Source: Bacteroidales bacterium (lineage in GTDB: Bacteria; Bacteroidota; Bacteroidia; Bacteroidales; UBA7960). From it: 31,994 bases of DNA. Both the position numbers and the translations under genes were made by a program. The notes below the pieces were generated by a model. The model did no database searches. It worked only from the letters and a program-made list of their open reading frames with translations, and had not been told where the DNA came from. Below, one piece after another: positions 6,619 to 15,418 of the stretch; the first letter of the stretch is position 1, and each line of letters begins with the position of its first letter. The stretch spans positions 1 to 31,994 of the forward strand of contig PWNO01000181.1 of the NCBI GenBank assembly GCA_003557765.1. The letters run 5' to 3'.

Positions 6619-9489
6619 ATGTTAAAAACGATTTTTTCTTTTTTGATCTTTTGGTGTGTTGTTTTTACCTGGCCATCTTCGGCCATGGATGCAGCCAGGG
6701 TCCGGGAAGCCATTGATGCTGGTGCCATAGTACCGGGGCATGTGATTTTCAAAATCAGCGAAGAGGCAGCTGCCAGATCTGAAAACCAGCATTTGCTCCC
6801 CTTGGAGCTTGAAGAAATTATTGTTACCCGAAAAGCCGGAGAGCCCTTTCGTGTCTTTCCGGAACACAGTCCGCCATTCGAAAAGCATCACCATTCGGGC
6901 CGGCCGCTGGCCGACCTCAGCCGAATATTTGAAATCGTGGTGGATGATCAAGAACAGATGCTACAGCTCATGATGGCACTCCATGCCAGTGAACTCACGG
7001 AATACGTACAGCCCCGTTACCTGCCCCGGCTGTTGACTGATGCAAGCGAACGGCAGGGGCATCAGCCAAATGATCCGCTTCTCAATGAACAATACTACCT
7101 CAGGAACATTGCTGCCTTCGAGGGCTGGAACATCACCCGTGGAGATACTTCTGTGGTGGTAGGCATTGTGGATACAGGTGTGCAACTGGACCATCCCGAC
7201 CTGGTCGATGCCATTGCATATAACTGGGATGATCCTATCAATAATGAAGATAGCGATGGAGACGGGTATGTTGACAATTTCTATGGCTGGGATCTTGGGG
7301 AAGGTAACAATGACCCCACATTCAACAATTCTGCGCATGGCATCCACGTCGCCGGTATAGCGGCTGCCACGCCCGACAATCTTAAGGGAATCGCCGGTGT
7401 GGGTTATCATAGCCGCTTCCTTCCGGTAAAGGTTGATGATGAGCTGGGGCGGCTGATTAAAGCTTATGAAGGTATTGTGTATGCCGTGGATCAGGGAGTG
7501 GATGTGATCAATTGCTCATGGGGCAGCCATTTCAACGCCGGGCCCTTTGCCCAGGATATCATAGACTATGCGGTGCTGAACCATGATGTTCTTGTGGTGG
7601 CTGCGGCTGGTAATGCAGATAATGATCTGCCCTTTTATCCCGCTTCTTTTAACCATGTGCTGAGTGTGACGGCAACCGACAGCCTGGATCACAAGGCCGG
7701 GTTTTCCAGTTATGGCCCTTTTGTCGACGTTGCTGCTCCCGGGCACCAGGTCATCTCTACCTGGCGTGATTCATCCTACATCCGGGGTAACGGAACATCG
7801 ATGGCCTCTCCGGTAGTTGCCGGTACTGCTGCCCTTTTGCGTTCGTATTATCCGAAGTTGAGTGCATTGCAAATCAAGGCAATACTAAAAATGACCACAG
7901 ATCCTATAGATCAGCTCGTGGAGAATCACCCTTATGCCGCTCAGCTGGGGAAAGGCAGGATAAACGTATACCGGGCACTCACGGAAACCCATCATAGCTA
8001 CATCCGAATCGCTGAACATCTTACATCACCGGGAAGCCTTGGGAATGTGGTGCCAGGATCTGTTTTTGAGCTTGAAATGTATATGCAAAACATGCTTTCA
8101 CCTGCCAATGCGGTCAAGGCAGTGCTGACCACCGACTCCGAAAAACTGGATGTGCTTTCAGATACCCTCTTCTTTGGAAGCGTAGATAGCTTGCAGGTTT
8201 TTCATAACCGGGAAACCCCCTTTCAGGTGCAAACAAGTCTTGAGTTGCCAAACAATTACAACGTATTATTCACTCTGCATTTTCTTGATGAAAATAGACA
8301 AATCATTGGCCGCAGGTCCTTTCGGCGTGTGCTGAACCAGAACTATGTCAACATCGAAGCTGGGCCAATCAAAACAACATTCACTGCCCATGGCGCATTG
8401 GGCTTTAACTTTCCGGATTATGGGCAGGGCTGGGGTCTGACTTATGAAGATGGATATACGGTTCTGAGCATTGGTGGGTTCATATTAGGAAACAGCTCTG
8501 CTCGCATCATTGATAATGTGTATGGCGTAAAGCCCGAAACATTTGGTGAAAAACTCAGGATTGTTGAGCCGCCGGCAGTGCAGACGGATCATATGCTAGC
8601 ACCCCTGGTAGTCAGTGGAAGACTGCAGGACCATGGCGCCAACGGAGGTCTACCACTGGGTGTGGATATCATTTGGCACGCTTACCTCTGGGATTATCAG
8701 GAGCCCAGAGATTACTTTATCATGCATTATGAAGTAATCAATCAGTCTGATAACACTTATGATGATTTTTATGCAGGCTTTTTTGCCGATTGGGTTTTAC
8801 GCAACAACAAAATGCATCGTGCCTCTATCGACGTACCTTCACGAATGGCTCTGGCATACGCTGATGGTGGAGGGTATTTCACCGGTATTCAGCTTTTATC
8901 ATCGGGAGGTATGCGCCACTACGCCTTTGACAATCAAGGCGCCAAAGGCAGCATACGCATTGATGATGGATTCAGTGATGTGGAAAAATATGCTGCACTC
9001 ACCAATAACAGGCTACATGCAGGCTTTTATGATGCAACTAATGATATCTCATCCCTGATCAGTCTTGGTCCAAACAGCTTGCACCCGGGAGATACCCTTT
9101 CGGTGGGTTTTGCGGTGCATTTTGGAGATGAGCTGCAGGATTTGCGCAATCAGGCCCTTGAGGCTTCCTTGTTTTACGAAGCACTGGATGGTATCGAAAC
9201 TCAAGTGCCGCATATGTCGCATTACCCCTGCGATGAACCTGTTTTGGCTTACCCTAACCCTTTTGGTTCTGACTTAACCCTGCGCTTTTGCCGTGAACTG
9301 GAAGGCCGCTATATGATTAACATATACGGACAGGATGGTAGAATGCAGACACAACAACAGGTAAGCCTTCGGCCGGGACAAAATGATGACCTGGTCTTTG
9401 ATTTGGGCTTCCTGCCAGCCGGAGTTTACTTTTTGCACTTTCATGGCCAGGGGGTAAATGATGTGCGGGTCATAATCAGGGAGCGCTGA
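6619..9489 (+). CDS. secreted S8 (subtilisin-like) serine protease with T9SS sorting domain
   Basis: The gene encodes 956 aa. A Sec signal peptide covers about residues 1-22, and a propeptide-like region runs to about 150. The S8 catalytic domain spans about 155-450: Asp185 in DTGVQLDHPD, His240 in HGIHVAGIAA, oxyanion Asn332 in AAAGNAD and Ser394 in GTSMASPVVAGTAALL. About 470-570 looks like an Ig/CARDB-type beta domain, and about 570-865 is a long beta-rich region that I do not recognise. The last ~80 residues, from YPNPFG at about 878 to a C-terminal INIYG...LPAGVYFLHFHG pattern, are a type A T9SS sorting domain. The enzyme should therefore cross the outer membrane and be released or surface-anchored. 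All catalytic residues are present. I see no promoter, so it may be read through from the HsdR_N gene. Confidence 0.95.
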   Translation: MLKTIFSFLIFWCVVFTWPSSAMDAARVREAIDAGAIVPGHVIFKISEEAAARSENQHLLPLELEEIIVTRKAGEPFRVFPEHSPPFEKHHHSGRPLADLSRIFEIVVDDQEQMLQLMMALHASELTEYVQPRYLPRLLTDASERQGHQPNDPLLNEQYYLRNIAAFEGWNITRGDTSVVVGIVDTGVQLDHPDLVDAIAYNWDDPINNEDSDGDGYVDNFYGWDLGEGNNDPTFNNSAHGIHVAGIAAATPDNLKGIAGVGYHSRFLPVKVDDELGRLIKAYEGIVYAVDQGVDVINCSWGSHFNAGPFAQDIIDYAVLNHDVLVVAAAGNADNDLPFYPASFNHVLSVTATDSLDHKAGFSSYGPFVDVAAPGHQVISTWRDSSYIRGNGTSMASPVVAGTAALLRSYYPKLSALQIKAILKMTTDPIDQLVENHPYAAQLGKGRINVYRALTETHHSYIRIAEHLTSPGSLGNVVPGSVFELEMYMQNMLSPANAVKAVLTTDSEKLDVLSDTLFFGSVDSLQVFHNRETPFQVQTSLELPNNYNVLFTLHFLDENRQIIGRRSFRRVLNQNYVNIEAGPIKTTFTAHGALGFNFPDYGQGWGLTYEDGYTVLSIGGFILGNSSARIIDNVYGVKPETFGEKLRIVEPPAVQTDHMLAPLVVSGRLQDHGANGGLPLGVDIIWHAYLWDYQEPRDYFIMHYEVINQSDNTYDDFYAGFFADWVLRNNKMHRASIDVPSRMALAYADGGGYFTGIQLLSSGGMRHYAFDNQGAKGSIRIDDGFSDVEKYAALTNNRLHAGFYDATNDISSLISLGPNSLHPGDTLSVGFAVHFGDELQDLRNQALEASLFYEALDGIETQVPHMSHYPCDEPVLAYPNPFGSDLTLRFCRELEGRYMINIYGQDGRMQTQQQVSLRPGQNDDLVFDLGFLPAGVYFLHFHGQGVNDVRVIIRER

Positions 9490-9582
9490 TAACTCCTACC
9501 CGCCGATACTTAAACCTTAGCCTGAATGAATGACAATCCCATCATGCAATCAAGCACCAGGCTTTCTCTCTGTAAAATTCAT

Positions 9583-9590
9583 TACTTTTG
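9583..9590 (+). promoter_or_regulatory. candidate -7 box for the CcmF-like gene
   Basis: TACTTTTG matches TAnnTTTG completely and lies 22 bases before the ATG at 9613. The -33 region has only TTTC and no TTG. Confidence 0.4.
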
Positions 9591-9612
9591 TTAGGATCAA
9601 TACTTATGTTGC

Positions 9613-12000
9613 ATGGACATTCAATACGTTGGTGAACATCTATTCTGGGGTTATCTGGGGCGTGCAGCGATCTACCTTGCTTTTCTGACTGCCATTTTTG
9701 CTGCCTTTGCTTATTTCCGGGCATCATATGACGGGCATTTAAACTATCGGCAATGGCGTTGCTATGGTCGCAGGGCCTTCAGGGTACACGCCGGCATGGT
9801 TGCTGTGGCTTCCTTTGCCCTGCTGTTCATCTTGCTCAACCATTATTATGAGTACCGGTATGTATGGGTGCACGTCGAAAACGATCTTTCCCTTGGATAT
9901 CAAATAGCCAGCTTCTGGGCAGGGCAGGAGGGCAGCCTGCTGTTTTGGGTGTTGTCACAGGTCGTTTTTGGCCTCTTCATCATCCGTGTTTCACGCCGCT
10001 GGGAAATGCCCGTAATGACTGTTTTTGCTGTTTCACAAGTGTTTTTGGTGAGTATGCTGCTCGGAATCAAAGCGGGTAGCATCAGCATTGGCCTTGATCC
10101 TTTTCAGCTGCTCAGGCAAGCTCCTGAAAATGCCGGCAACATATTCTTTCAGAACCCCGAATACCTGCTGCAAATTACCGATGGAAACGGCTTAAACCCG
10201 CTGCTGCGTAACTTCTGGATGCTTTCCCATCCGCCGGTGACCTTCATTGGTTATGCCGCCGTGCTGGTGCCATTTTGCTATGCAATTGCCGGACTCTGGA
10301 AAGGTGAGTTTCATGAGTGGATAAAACCAGCATTGCCCTGGACCATCCTTGGTGTATTATTCCTTGGTGCCGGAATCCTGCTTGGCGGAATTTGGGCTTA
10401 TGAGTCACTTACCTTTGGTGGTTTCTGGGCATGGGACCCAATAGAAAATGCCTCACTGGTGCCCTGGCTCATTCTTGTAGCCGGCTTGCACCTGATGCTG
10501 GTATCACAGAAAAAAAGACACAGTTATACCCCGACATTGCTTTTCGTGATCCTTGCCTATATCTTTGTCATATACGCCACCTACCTGACACGAAGTGGTG
10601 TGCTGTCCGATACCTCTGTGCATTCATTTGGCCGGGATGGAATGGGCACGCACATCCTGATTTATCTTTTTGTGGCCTTAGTCACCGGCCTGACCCTTTT
10701 CTTCCGGATCTACGGCAAGCTACCGGCCAAAAAAAACGAAAAAATATTTGCCAGGGACTTCTGGCTGTTTATTGGTGCGCTGGTTATGGTGCTCTCTGCT
10801 TTTCAAATCATTTTCAGCACTTCCATTCCGGTGATCAACCATTTTTTTGGAACCAATCTGGCACCACCTGCTCATGTGATCGCGCATTATAATAGCTGGC
10901 AGCTTCCATTTGCCATAGCCATCGCACTCATGATGGGGTTCACTCATTATATCCGCTGGGGTAACAACTCCTTCAACATTTTCATCCGGCACATGTGGCT
11001 TCCGCTTGCTCTTGCACTGGTGTTTTGCATGCTTGCTGCAGGCATTTATGAAATCCGACGCCCGGATTACCTGCTGATGCTGATGGCATCACTCTTCGCC
11101 CTGTTTTCATCCCTCGACATGCTCTTGCGCTTTCCTAAACAATACATCAGCAAAGGTGGTGCCGTCACGCATCTGGGCATGGGGCTATTCCTGCTGGCGG
11201 TGGTCATTACATTTTCCCAACAGGAAACCATCTCCAAAAATGTCTCCGGATATCACCTGGGAGAAAGCTTTCCGGAAACAGAAAACCTGCTGTTGATCAA
11301 AGATGAAATCCTGCCGATGGGAGACTATCATGTGACCTATGTGGGTTATGAATTTGACGGAGAGCGTGTTCATTACCAGGTTGATTTTCTCAAAAAAAAC
11401 AGGGATGGCGAATTTTATAAGGTGTTCAGCTCTTATCCTTCTGTATTGCTAAACGATAGGATGGGTAATGTGTATGAGCCTTATGCCAGGGTGTTTCCTT
11501 TTAAGGACGTCTTTACCCATGTTACCTATGCCGATCTTGATCAGGGTGAAATCCCTGACCCGCATAAACAGCTGAAAAGCCTGCGAATTGCTGTGGGTGA
11601 CAGCATACAGCTGGATAATCATGTGCTGGTTTTCCGTGATATTTTCACCGAGCCCCTGCATGACCTGCACGGAGATGATCAGCTGCGGGTGACTGCGGAT
11701 ATGGTATTGCATACGCAGTTTGGAGCGCATTATCACGTCCGCCCCGCATTTGTTTATAATGAAGGGGAGATCATCCATGAGGATGATACAGTGGAAGAGA
11801 TTGAGTTGCGTTTCAGATTGAAAAGGGCAGCTGAGGAACCGTATACAGTGGACCTGGTGCTGTTTGAAGAGCGCCTGGATTTTATTATCATCAAAACCAC
11901 CATCTTTCCCTTGATCAACCTGCTTTGGCTGAGCATCATCGTTATGCTTGCCGGGCTGTGGATGGCTTATCGGAGACAGAAAAAGGCCGCTCAGGGGTAA
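9613..12000 (+). CDS. ccmF: CcmF/CcsA-type cytochrome c haem lyase
   Basis: The gene encodes 795 aa, a polytopic protein of the haem-handling family that attaches haem to apocytochrome c outside the cytoplasmic membrane. The tryptophan-rich haem motif is visible as FGGFWAWDPIENAS starting at residue 268. It is preceded by NPLLRNFWMLSHPPVTFIGY and followed by YATYLTRSGVLSDTSVHSF, all hallmarks of CcmF/NrfE. More than ten hydrophobic helices fill the first ~540 residues. A soluble, probably periplasmic beta-rich domain spans about 540-765, and a last membrane helix ends the protein. At 795 aa it is longer than E. coli CcmF (about 650). No other ccm gene is in the window, although system I normally needs CcmE, CcmH and the Ccm transporter. 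The next gene starts 45 bases downstream. Confidence 0.9.
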   Translation: MDIQYVGEHLFWGYLGRAAIYLAFLTAIFAAFAYFRASYDGHLNYRQWRCYGRRAFRVHAGMVAVASFALLFILLNHYYEYRYVWVHVENDLSLGYQIASFWAGQEGSLLFWVLSQVVFGLFIIRVSRRWEMPVMTVFAVSQVFLVSMLLGIKAGSISIGLDPFQLLRQAPENAGNIFFQNPEYLLQITDGNGLNPLLRNFWMLSHPPVTFIGYAAVLVPFCYAIAGLWKGEFHEWIKPALPWTILGVLFLGAGILLGGIWAYESLTFGGFWAWDPIENASLVPWLILVAGLHLMLVSQKKRHSYTPTLLFVILAYIFVIYATYLTRSGVLSDTSVHSFGRDGMGTHILIYLFVALVTGLTLFFRIYGKLPAKKNEKIFARDFWLFIGALVMVLSAFQIIFSTSIPVINHFFGTNLAPPAHVIAHYNSWQLPFAIAIALMMGFTHYIRWGNNSFNIFIRHMWLPLALALVFCMLAAGIYEIRRPDYLLMLMASLFALFSSLDMLLRFPKQYISKGGAVTHLGMGLFLLAVVITFSQQETISKNVSGYHLGESFPETENLLLIKDEILPMGDYHVTYVGYEFDGERVHYQVDFLKKNRDGEFYKVFSSYPSVLLNDRMGNVYEPYARVFPFKDVFTHVTYADLDQGEIPDPHKQLKSLRIAVGDSIQLDNHVLVFRDIFTEPLHDLHGDDQLRVTADMVLHTQFGAHYHVRPAFVYNEGEIIHEDDTVEEIELRFRLKRAAEEPYTVDLVLFEERLDFIIIKTTIFPLINLLWLSIIVMLAGLWMAYRRQKKAAQG

Positions 12001-12045
12001 GTTTTAGCAGGCTTTACCATTAAATATTGGACCTCTTTCTTTGTA

Positions 12046-12837
12046 ATGACCTTGTCTATGGCAGCGATACAACACATTGTGATCTTAGGCTCCGGAAACG
12101 TGGCGACACATCTTGGTCATGCCTTTAAGCAGGCCGGGTGTGAGGTACTCCAGGTATACAGCAGGCGCATTGGACAGGCGCGGGACCTTGCCGTTGAATT
12201 AGCTTGTGACTATACAGACCGTACGGATGCTCTCGCCCCTGGAGCAGATGCCTATGTAATGGCCATTACAGATGATGCCATTGAGGAAACCGCCGCCAGG
12301 TTTCCTTTTAAGAACAAATTGCTGGTGCATACCTCAGGCACCACTCCAATGGGGGCTTTAGGTAAAGGCAGTTCCCGTTATGGAGTGTTTTATCCTCTAC
12401 AGACATTCTCCAGGGGTGTTCCACTGGATTACAGTAAAATTCCTATCTGTTTGGAAGTATTCAATGAAGCTGACAAAGCCGGTCTGGAAGAGTTGGCCCG
12501 AAGCATTAGCAAAACAGTACAATGGACAGATAGTGCGCAACGTAGCATGTTGCATGTGGCAGCTGTATTTGCCTGTAACTTCGTGAATCACATGTACGTG
12601 GTTTCATCCGATATCCTCGAAGAGAGCAAGATGTCATTCGACCTGCTGAGGCCACTCATAGAAGAAACTGCCCGAAAGGCATTACAACATCACCCTGCAG
12701 GCATCCAAACCGGACCGGCCCTTCGCAATAACCTGAAAGTGATCAGCAAACACCTGGACATGCTGAATGCAAACCCGGATTTCCGCAAATTGTATAATTT
12801 TATCAGTGAAAGCATCCGGGAAAAGCACCTGAAGTAA
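12046..12837 (+). CDS. Rossmann-fold and DUF2520 domain protein
   Basis: The gene encodes 263 aa from ATG 12046, or 259 from ATG 12058, which gives MAAIQHIVILGSG and is equally plausible. The N-terminal half is a NAD(P)-binding Rossmann domain (IVILGSGNVATHLGHAF) related to pyrroline-5-carboxylate reductase and F420:NADP oxidoreductase. The YPLQTFSRG segment and the alpha-helical C-terminal half (QRSMLHVAAVFACNFVNHMY, then LIEETARKAL and GPALRNN) are diagnostic of DUF2520. The substrate is unknown. In many Bacteroidota this gene sits just before kdsC, as it does here. A weak -7-like TTTCTTTG (12036-12043, one mismatch) would fit the later start. Confidence 0.9.
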   Translation: MTLSMAAIQHIVILGSGNVATHLGHAFKQAGCEVLQVYSRRIGQARDLAVELACDYTDRTDALAPGADAYVMAITDDAIEETAARFPFKNKLLVHTSGTTPMGALGKGSSRYGVFYPLQTFSRGVPLDYSKIPICLEVFNEADKAGLEELARSISKTVQWTDSAQRSMLHVAAVFACNFVNHMYVVSSDILEESKMSFDLLRPLIEETARKALQHHPAGIQTGPALRNNLKVISKHLDMLNANPDFRKLYNFISESIREKHLK

Positions 12838-13062
12838 GGTATGCCAGAGCTAAGGGTAGTCTGCTGCCAGGGGGGATAATTTAAAATGAAAAATTAAAAT
12901 GAAAAGTGAAAAATGAATGTCAGAGTCGGAATTGGCTGGCCCCATGTTTTCCAAAGGGAGCCCTAAGGGACAACACTTGGGCTATCTGGACGGGGCAGGA
13001 AGAAGCGGTAAGAAGTAGCGAAGGCGTCCCATTGATTGTTCCATTAAAAACCTAAATACTTA
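12838..13062. other. intergenic region with A-rich repeat and a stem-loop
   Basis: The region holds an A-rich near-repeat (AAAATGAAAA-type units, 12883-12919) and an imperfect hairpin with arms AGCCCTAAG (12959-12967) and CTTGGGCT (12976-12983). The CTTGGGCT arm recurs in the 27258-27476 spacer. There is no gene, and no clear promoter for kdsC. Confidence 0.45.
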
Positions 13063-13584
13063 ATGACGAATTACAAGCAGTTATTAGCCGATGTAGATAC
13101 CTTTATTTTTGATGTGGATGGGGTGATGACCACCGGTGTGGTATTGCTGACTAAGGAAGGGCAAATGTTGCGCAGTATGAATGTAAAGGACGGATATGCC
13201 TTGCAGCTAGCCGTAAAGAAAGGATACCGCATCATCATCATTACTGGTGGCAGCTGCGATGCTGTGAAACGACGTTTTATGCTTCTTGGCATTGAGGATG
13301 TATACCTCGGTGTCAGCAACAAACTTGAGCTTTTTGAGCGGATTGTCAGCGAAGAAGGGCTGGATAAAAAGCGCATATTATACATGGGCGATGATTTGCC
13401 CGATTATGAGGTGATGCGTAAAGTGGGTGTGCCCGCTTGTCCGGCAGATGCTGTGCAGGAAGTGCAACACATCTCCAGGTACATTTCAGGTCGTGAAGGC
13501 GGGAAAGGATGCGTCAGGGATGTACTTGAACAGGTGATGCGTGTGCAGAATAAGTGGTTTCATGACGATGGCTTTCATTGGTAG
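13063..13584 (+). CDS. kdsC: KdsC-type HAD phosphatase (Kdo-8-phosphate phosphatase)
   Basis: The gene encodes 173 aa, the usual length of capless C0-type HAD phosphatases. The product removes phosphate from 3-deoxy-D-manno-octulosonate 8-phosphate on the way to the lipid A core sugar Kdo. Motif I is FDVDGVMT with nucleophile Asp17 and acid/base Asp19. Motif II is the ITGGS segment. Motif IV is MGDDLPDYEVM with Asp110 and Asp111. The C-terminal GREGGKGCVRDVLE tail is the active-site closing tail of KdsC tetramers. It lies between the DUF2520 gene and the UbiA-like gene, an order common in Bacteroidota. The enzyme is cytoplasmic and all catalytic residues are present. A closely related nucleotide-sugar phosphatase cannot be excluded. 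Confidence 0.92.
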   Translation: MTNYKQLLADVDTFIFDVDGVMTTGVVLLTKEGQMLRSMNVKDGYALQLAVKKGYRIIIITGGSCDAVKRRFMLLGIEDVYLGVSNKLELFERIVSEEGLDKKRILYMGDDLPDYEVMRKVGVPACPADAVQEVQHISRYISGREGGKGCVRDVLEQVMRVQNKWFHDDGFHW

Positions 13585-13768
13585 ATAAGATGAAACCTCC
13601 ATACCAAAAATTGACACACAGGGGAATGATTATCTAATGGCGGTTTGGTTTCGCTGAGCTCGCAAAGTGCGCGGTTCATGTGACCTATTTAGTCAATATT
13701 ATAAACACTGAAATTTGTACAATTGCCCGCTGAGCTGTCTTCATGGCTAACATAAATATCATAGGACA

Positions 13769-14716
13769 ATGCAAGCATTCATGGCCTCATTTCGTTTAGT
13801 CAGGTGGCATAATCTCCTGATAATTATTTTACTGCAATACCTGCTGCGTTTCATGGTGATCCTTCCACTGATAGGTGACAGTGGGGTCAGCGACCTGCAT
13901 TTTTTCATGCTGGTCCTGTCGGTAGTTTTAGTCGCTGCATCAAGGTATTCCATTCATGCATATCACAATGAGTATGAAGATACCCTTAGAAAACGTGGCC
14001 AGCCCTTGCTTTTTAAAAGGCTGAAAAAGGTTCGGGCGCGTCAGGCCTTTTGGTTATTTAATGGTATCGCGGTGCTGCTGGCGGCCTATTTAGCGTATCA
14101 ATACCAATGCCTGCTTCTTTTACTGATCCTGGTAACCGTTCCTGTGCTTATCTGGTTGCAGGCTGTTCGCCTGAGAAGAAACATCTTAACCAGCCATATC
14201 CTGCTGACTTTACTGGCTGCTGCTGTTCCCTTGCTGGTCTGGCTGCTTGAGGTCCGCGCTGTCCATCTTATGGAAATCCTACCAGGCAGGTGCTTTTTCA
14301 TCGCTGGCCCCGTAGTATATGCCTATGCCTTTTTTACTGCAATGGCTACCCTTCTCAGGGAGGTTTTAAAAGACCTGGAAGATTATCGAATGGATTTGCG
14401 TGCACGCAACAAAAGCTTACCTGTGCTGGTGGGCGTCGGCAATACACGGAAGATTAGCATATTCCTCGTCGCATTGATCCTGGTCGGTATTGCACTGGCC
14501 AAACTAATCATTTTTGGAGAGGACATGTTGTGGCTGAGTGCTTACCTGCTTGTTGCTGTAATCCTGCCCTTCCTGCTGGTCCTCTTTATGCTTCTCCGGG
14601 TTCCCGGATCACCAAAGTACTGCCAGATCCAGCAAATTGTTAAATTGGCAATGGTCACAGGGGTGTTATCCATCCTGGTATTGTATGTGTACCTGGTCAA
14701 TGGGACTATTTGCTGA
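13769..14716 (+). CDS. UbiA-superfamily membrane prenyltransferase-like protein
   Basis: The gene encodes 315 aa with about eight to nine hydrophobic helices. The second Asp-rich motif of UbiA enzymes is intact: DLEDYRMD at residues 202-209, followed by the usual SLPVLVG. The first motif, normally NDxxDxxxD on the second helix, reads HAYHNEYED at 63-71. Only the last Asp (71) is kept, while the Asn-Asp pair and middle Asp are His-Ala and Asn. Relatives in this Bacteroidota neighbourhood are usually annotated as geranylgeranylglycerol-phosphate geranylgeranyltransferase-like. Whether this copy still transfers prenyl groups is unclear. It is surrounded by kdsC and maf, and its stop lies 14 bases before the maf ATG. 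The start at 13769 could instead be ATG 13781. Confidence 0.82.
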   Translation: MQAFMASFRLVRWHNLLIIILLQYLLRFMVILPLIGDSGVSDLHFFMLVLSVVLVAASRYSIHAYHNEYEDTLRKRGQPLLFKRLKKVRARQAFWLFNGIAVLLAAYLAYQYQCLLLLLILVTVPVLIWLQAVRLRRNILTSHILLTLLAAAVPLLVWLLEVRAVHLMEILPGRCFFIAGPVVYAYAFFTAMATLLREVLKDLEDYRMDLRARNKSLPVLVGVGNTRKISIFLVALILVGIALAKLIIFGEDMLWLSAYLLVAVILPFLLVLFMLLRVPGSPKYCQIQQIVKLAMVTGVLSILVLYVYLVNGTIC

Positions 14717-14730
14717 CATTCCTAAAACAT

Positions 14731-15348
14731 ATGAACCCGATAAGTAATTTTAAATCATTTGACATTATCCTGGCTTCCCAATCGCCGCGCAGGAAAGCAT
14801 TGCTTGAAGCTGCGGGGATTCCTTTCCGCGTGTCGGTAAGACCTACGCCTGAAACTTTTCACAAAGACATGCCTCCAAAAGAAGTGGTGGCCCATTTGTG
14901 CCGGGAAAAGGCCAACTGTTTTCACGATGAACTTGAAAAACCCCATACGGTGATTATTACTGCAGATACCATTGTGGTGCACCGTGGCAGGATTATCAAT
15001 AAGCCTGCAGATGCATCCGATGCTTCACGGATGATCAGTGAACTGTCCGGTAGCACACATGAGGTCTATACCGGTGTTTGCATCCGTCATCGGGAAGAGG
15101 AGACGGTCTTTCACGACCACTCGCTGGTCACATTCAGGGAGCTTTCAGAGGAAGAGATCAACTATTATGTGGCAAAGTATAAACCGTTTGACAAGGCAGG
15201 CGCCTATGGCATCCAGGAATGGATTGGATATATCGGGATCACCGGCATTCAGGGGTCATATCATAATGTGATGGGATTGCCCGTGCATCTTGTGTATCAG
15301 CATTTGAAGGAGCTGGCTGCTGGCCGGGGAGGGGGGGGTAGGAAATAA
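14731..15348 (+). CDS. maf: Maf-family nucleotide pyrophosphatase (dTTP/UTP type)
   Basis: From ATG 14731 the product is 205 aa. An upstream TTG at 14710 is in frame but overlaps the UbiA-like gene and adds non-family residues. Maf enzymes hydrolyse non-canonical or excess nucleoside triphosphates to monophosphates. Visible motifs are LASQSPRRK at about 14-22, ITADTIV with catalytic Asp79, NKPADASDA, and the KPFDKAGAYGIQEW segment typical of the YhdE (dTTP/UTPase) branch, then GSYHNVMGLP. The C-terminal tail ends in a Gly-rich extension encoded by a G-rich tract with eight consecutive G. A one-base slip there would change only the last few residues. It is likely co-transcribed with the UbiA-like gene. 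Confidence 0.93.
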   Translation: MNPISNFKSFDIILASQSPRRKALLEAAGIPFRVSVRPTPETFHKDMPPKEVVAHLCREKANCFHDELEKPHTVIITADTIVVHRGRIINKPADASDASRMISELSGSTHEVYTGVCIRHREEETVFHDHSLVTFRELSEEEINYYVAKYKPFDKAGAYGIQEWIGYIGITGIQGSYHNVMGLPVHLVYQHLKELAAGRGGGGRK

Positions 15349-15418
15349 GAAGTAGGATTTTTGCAGAAAATAGAAGTTTGAAGGTTTTTTTTAAATCGTT
15401 TGTTACGTCTTAAAAGTC

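Noticed and set aside
6619..9489. Subtilase as the activating protease of the gasdermin-like protein
   Set aside because: It lies about 3.4 kb away, across several other units, and carries a signal peptide and T9SS sorting domain, so it acts outside the cell. The 203-aa protein also shows no tail to cleave.
12883..12919. A-rich near-repeat as a CRISPR or tandem-repeat array
   Set aside because: The units are short, irregular and low in complexity, with no spacers.
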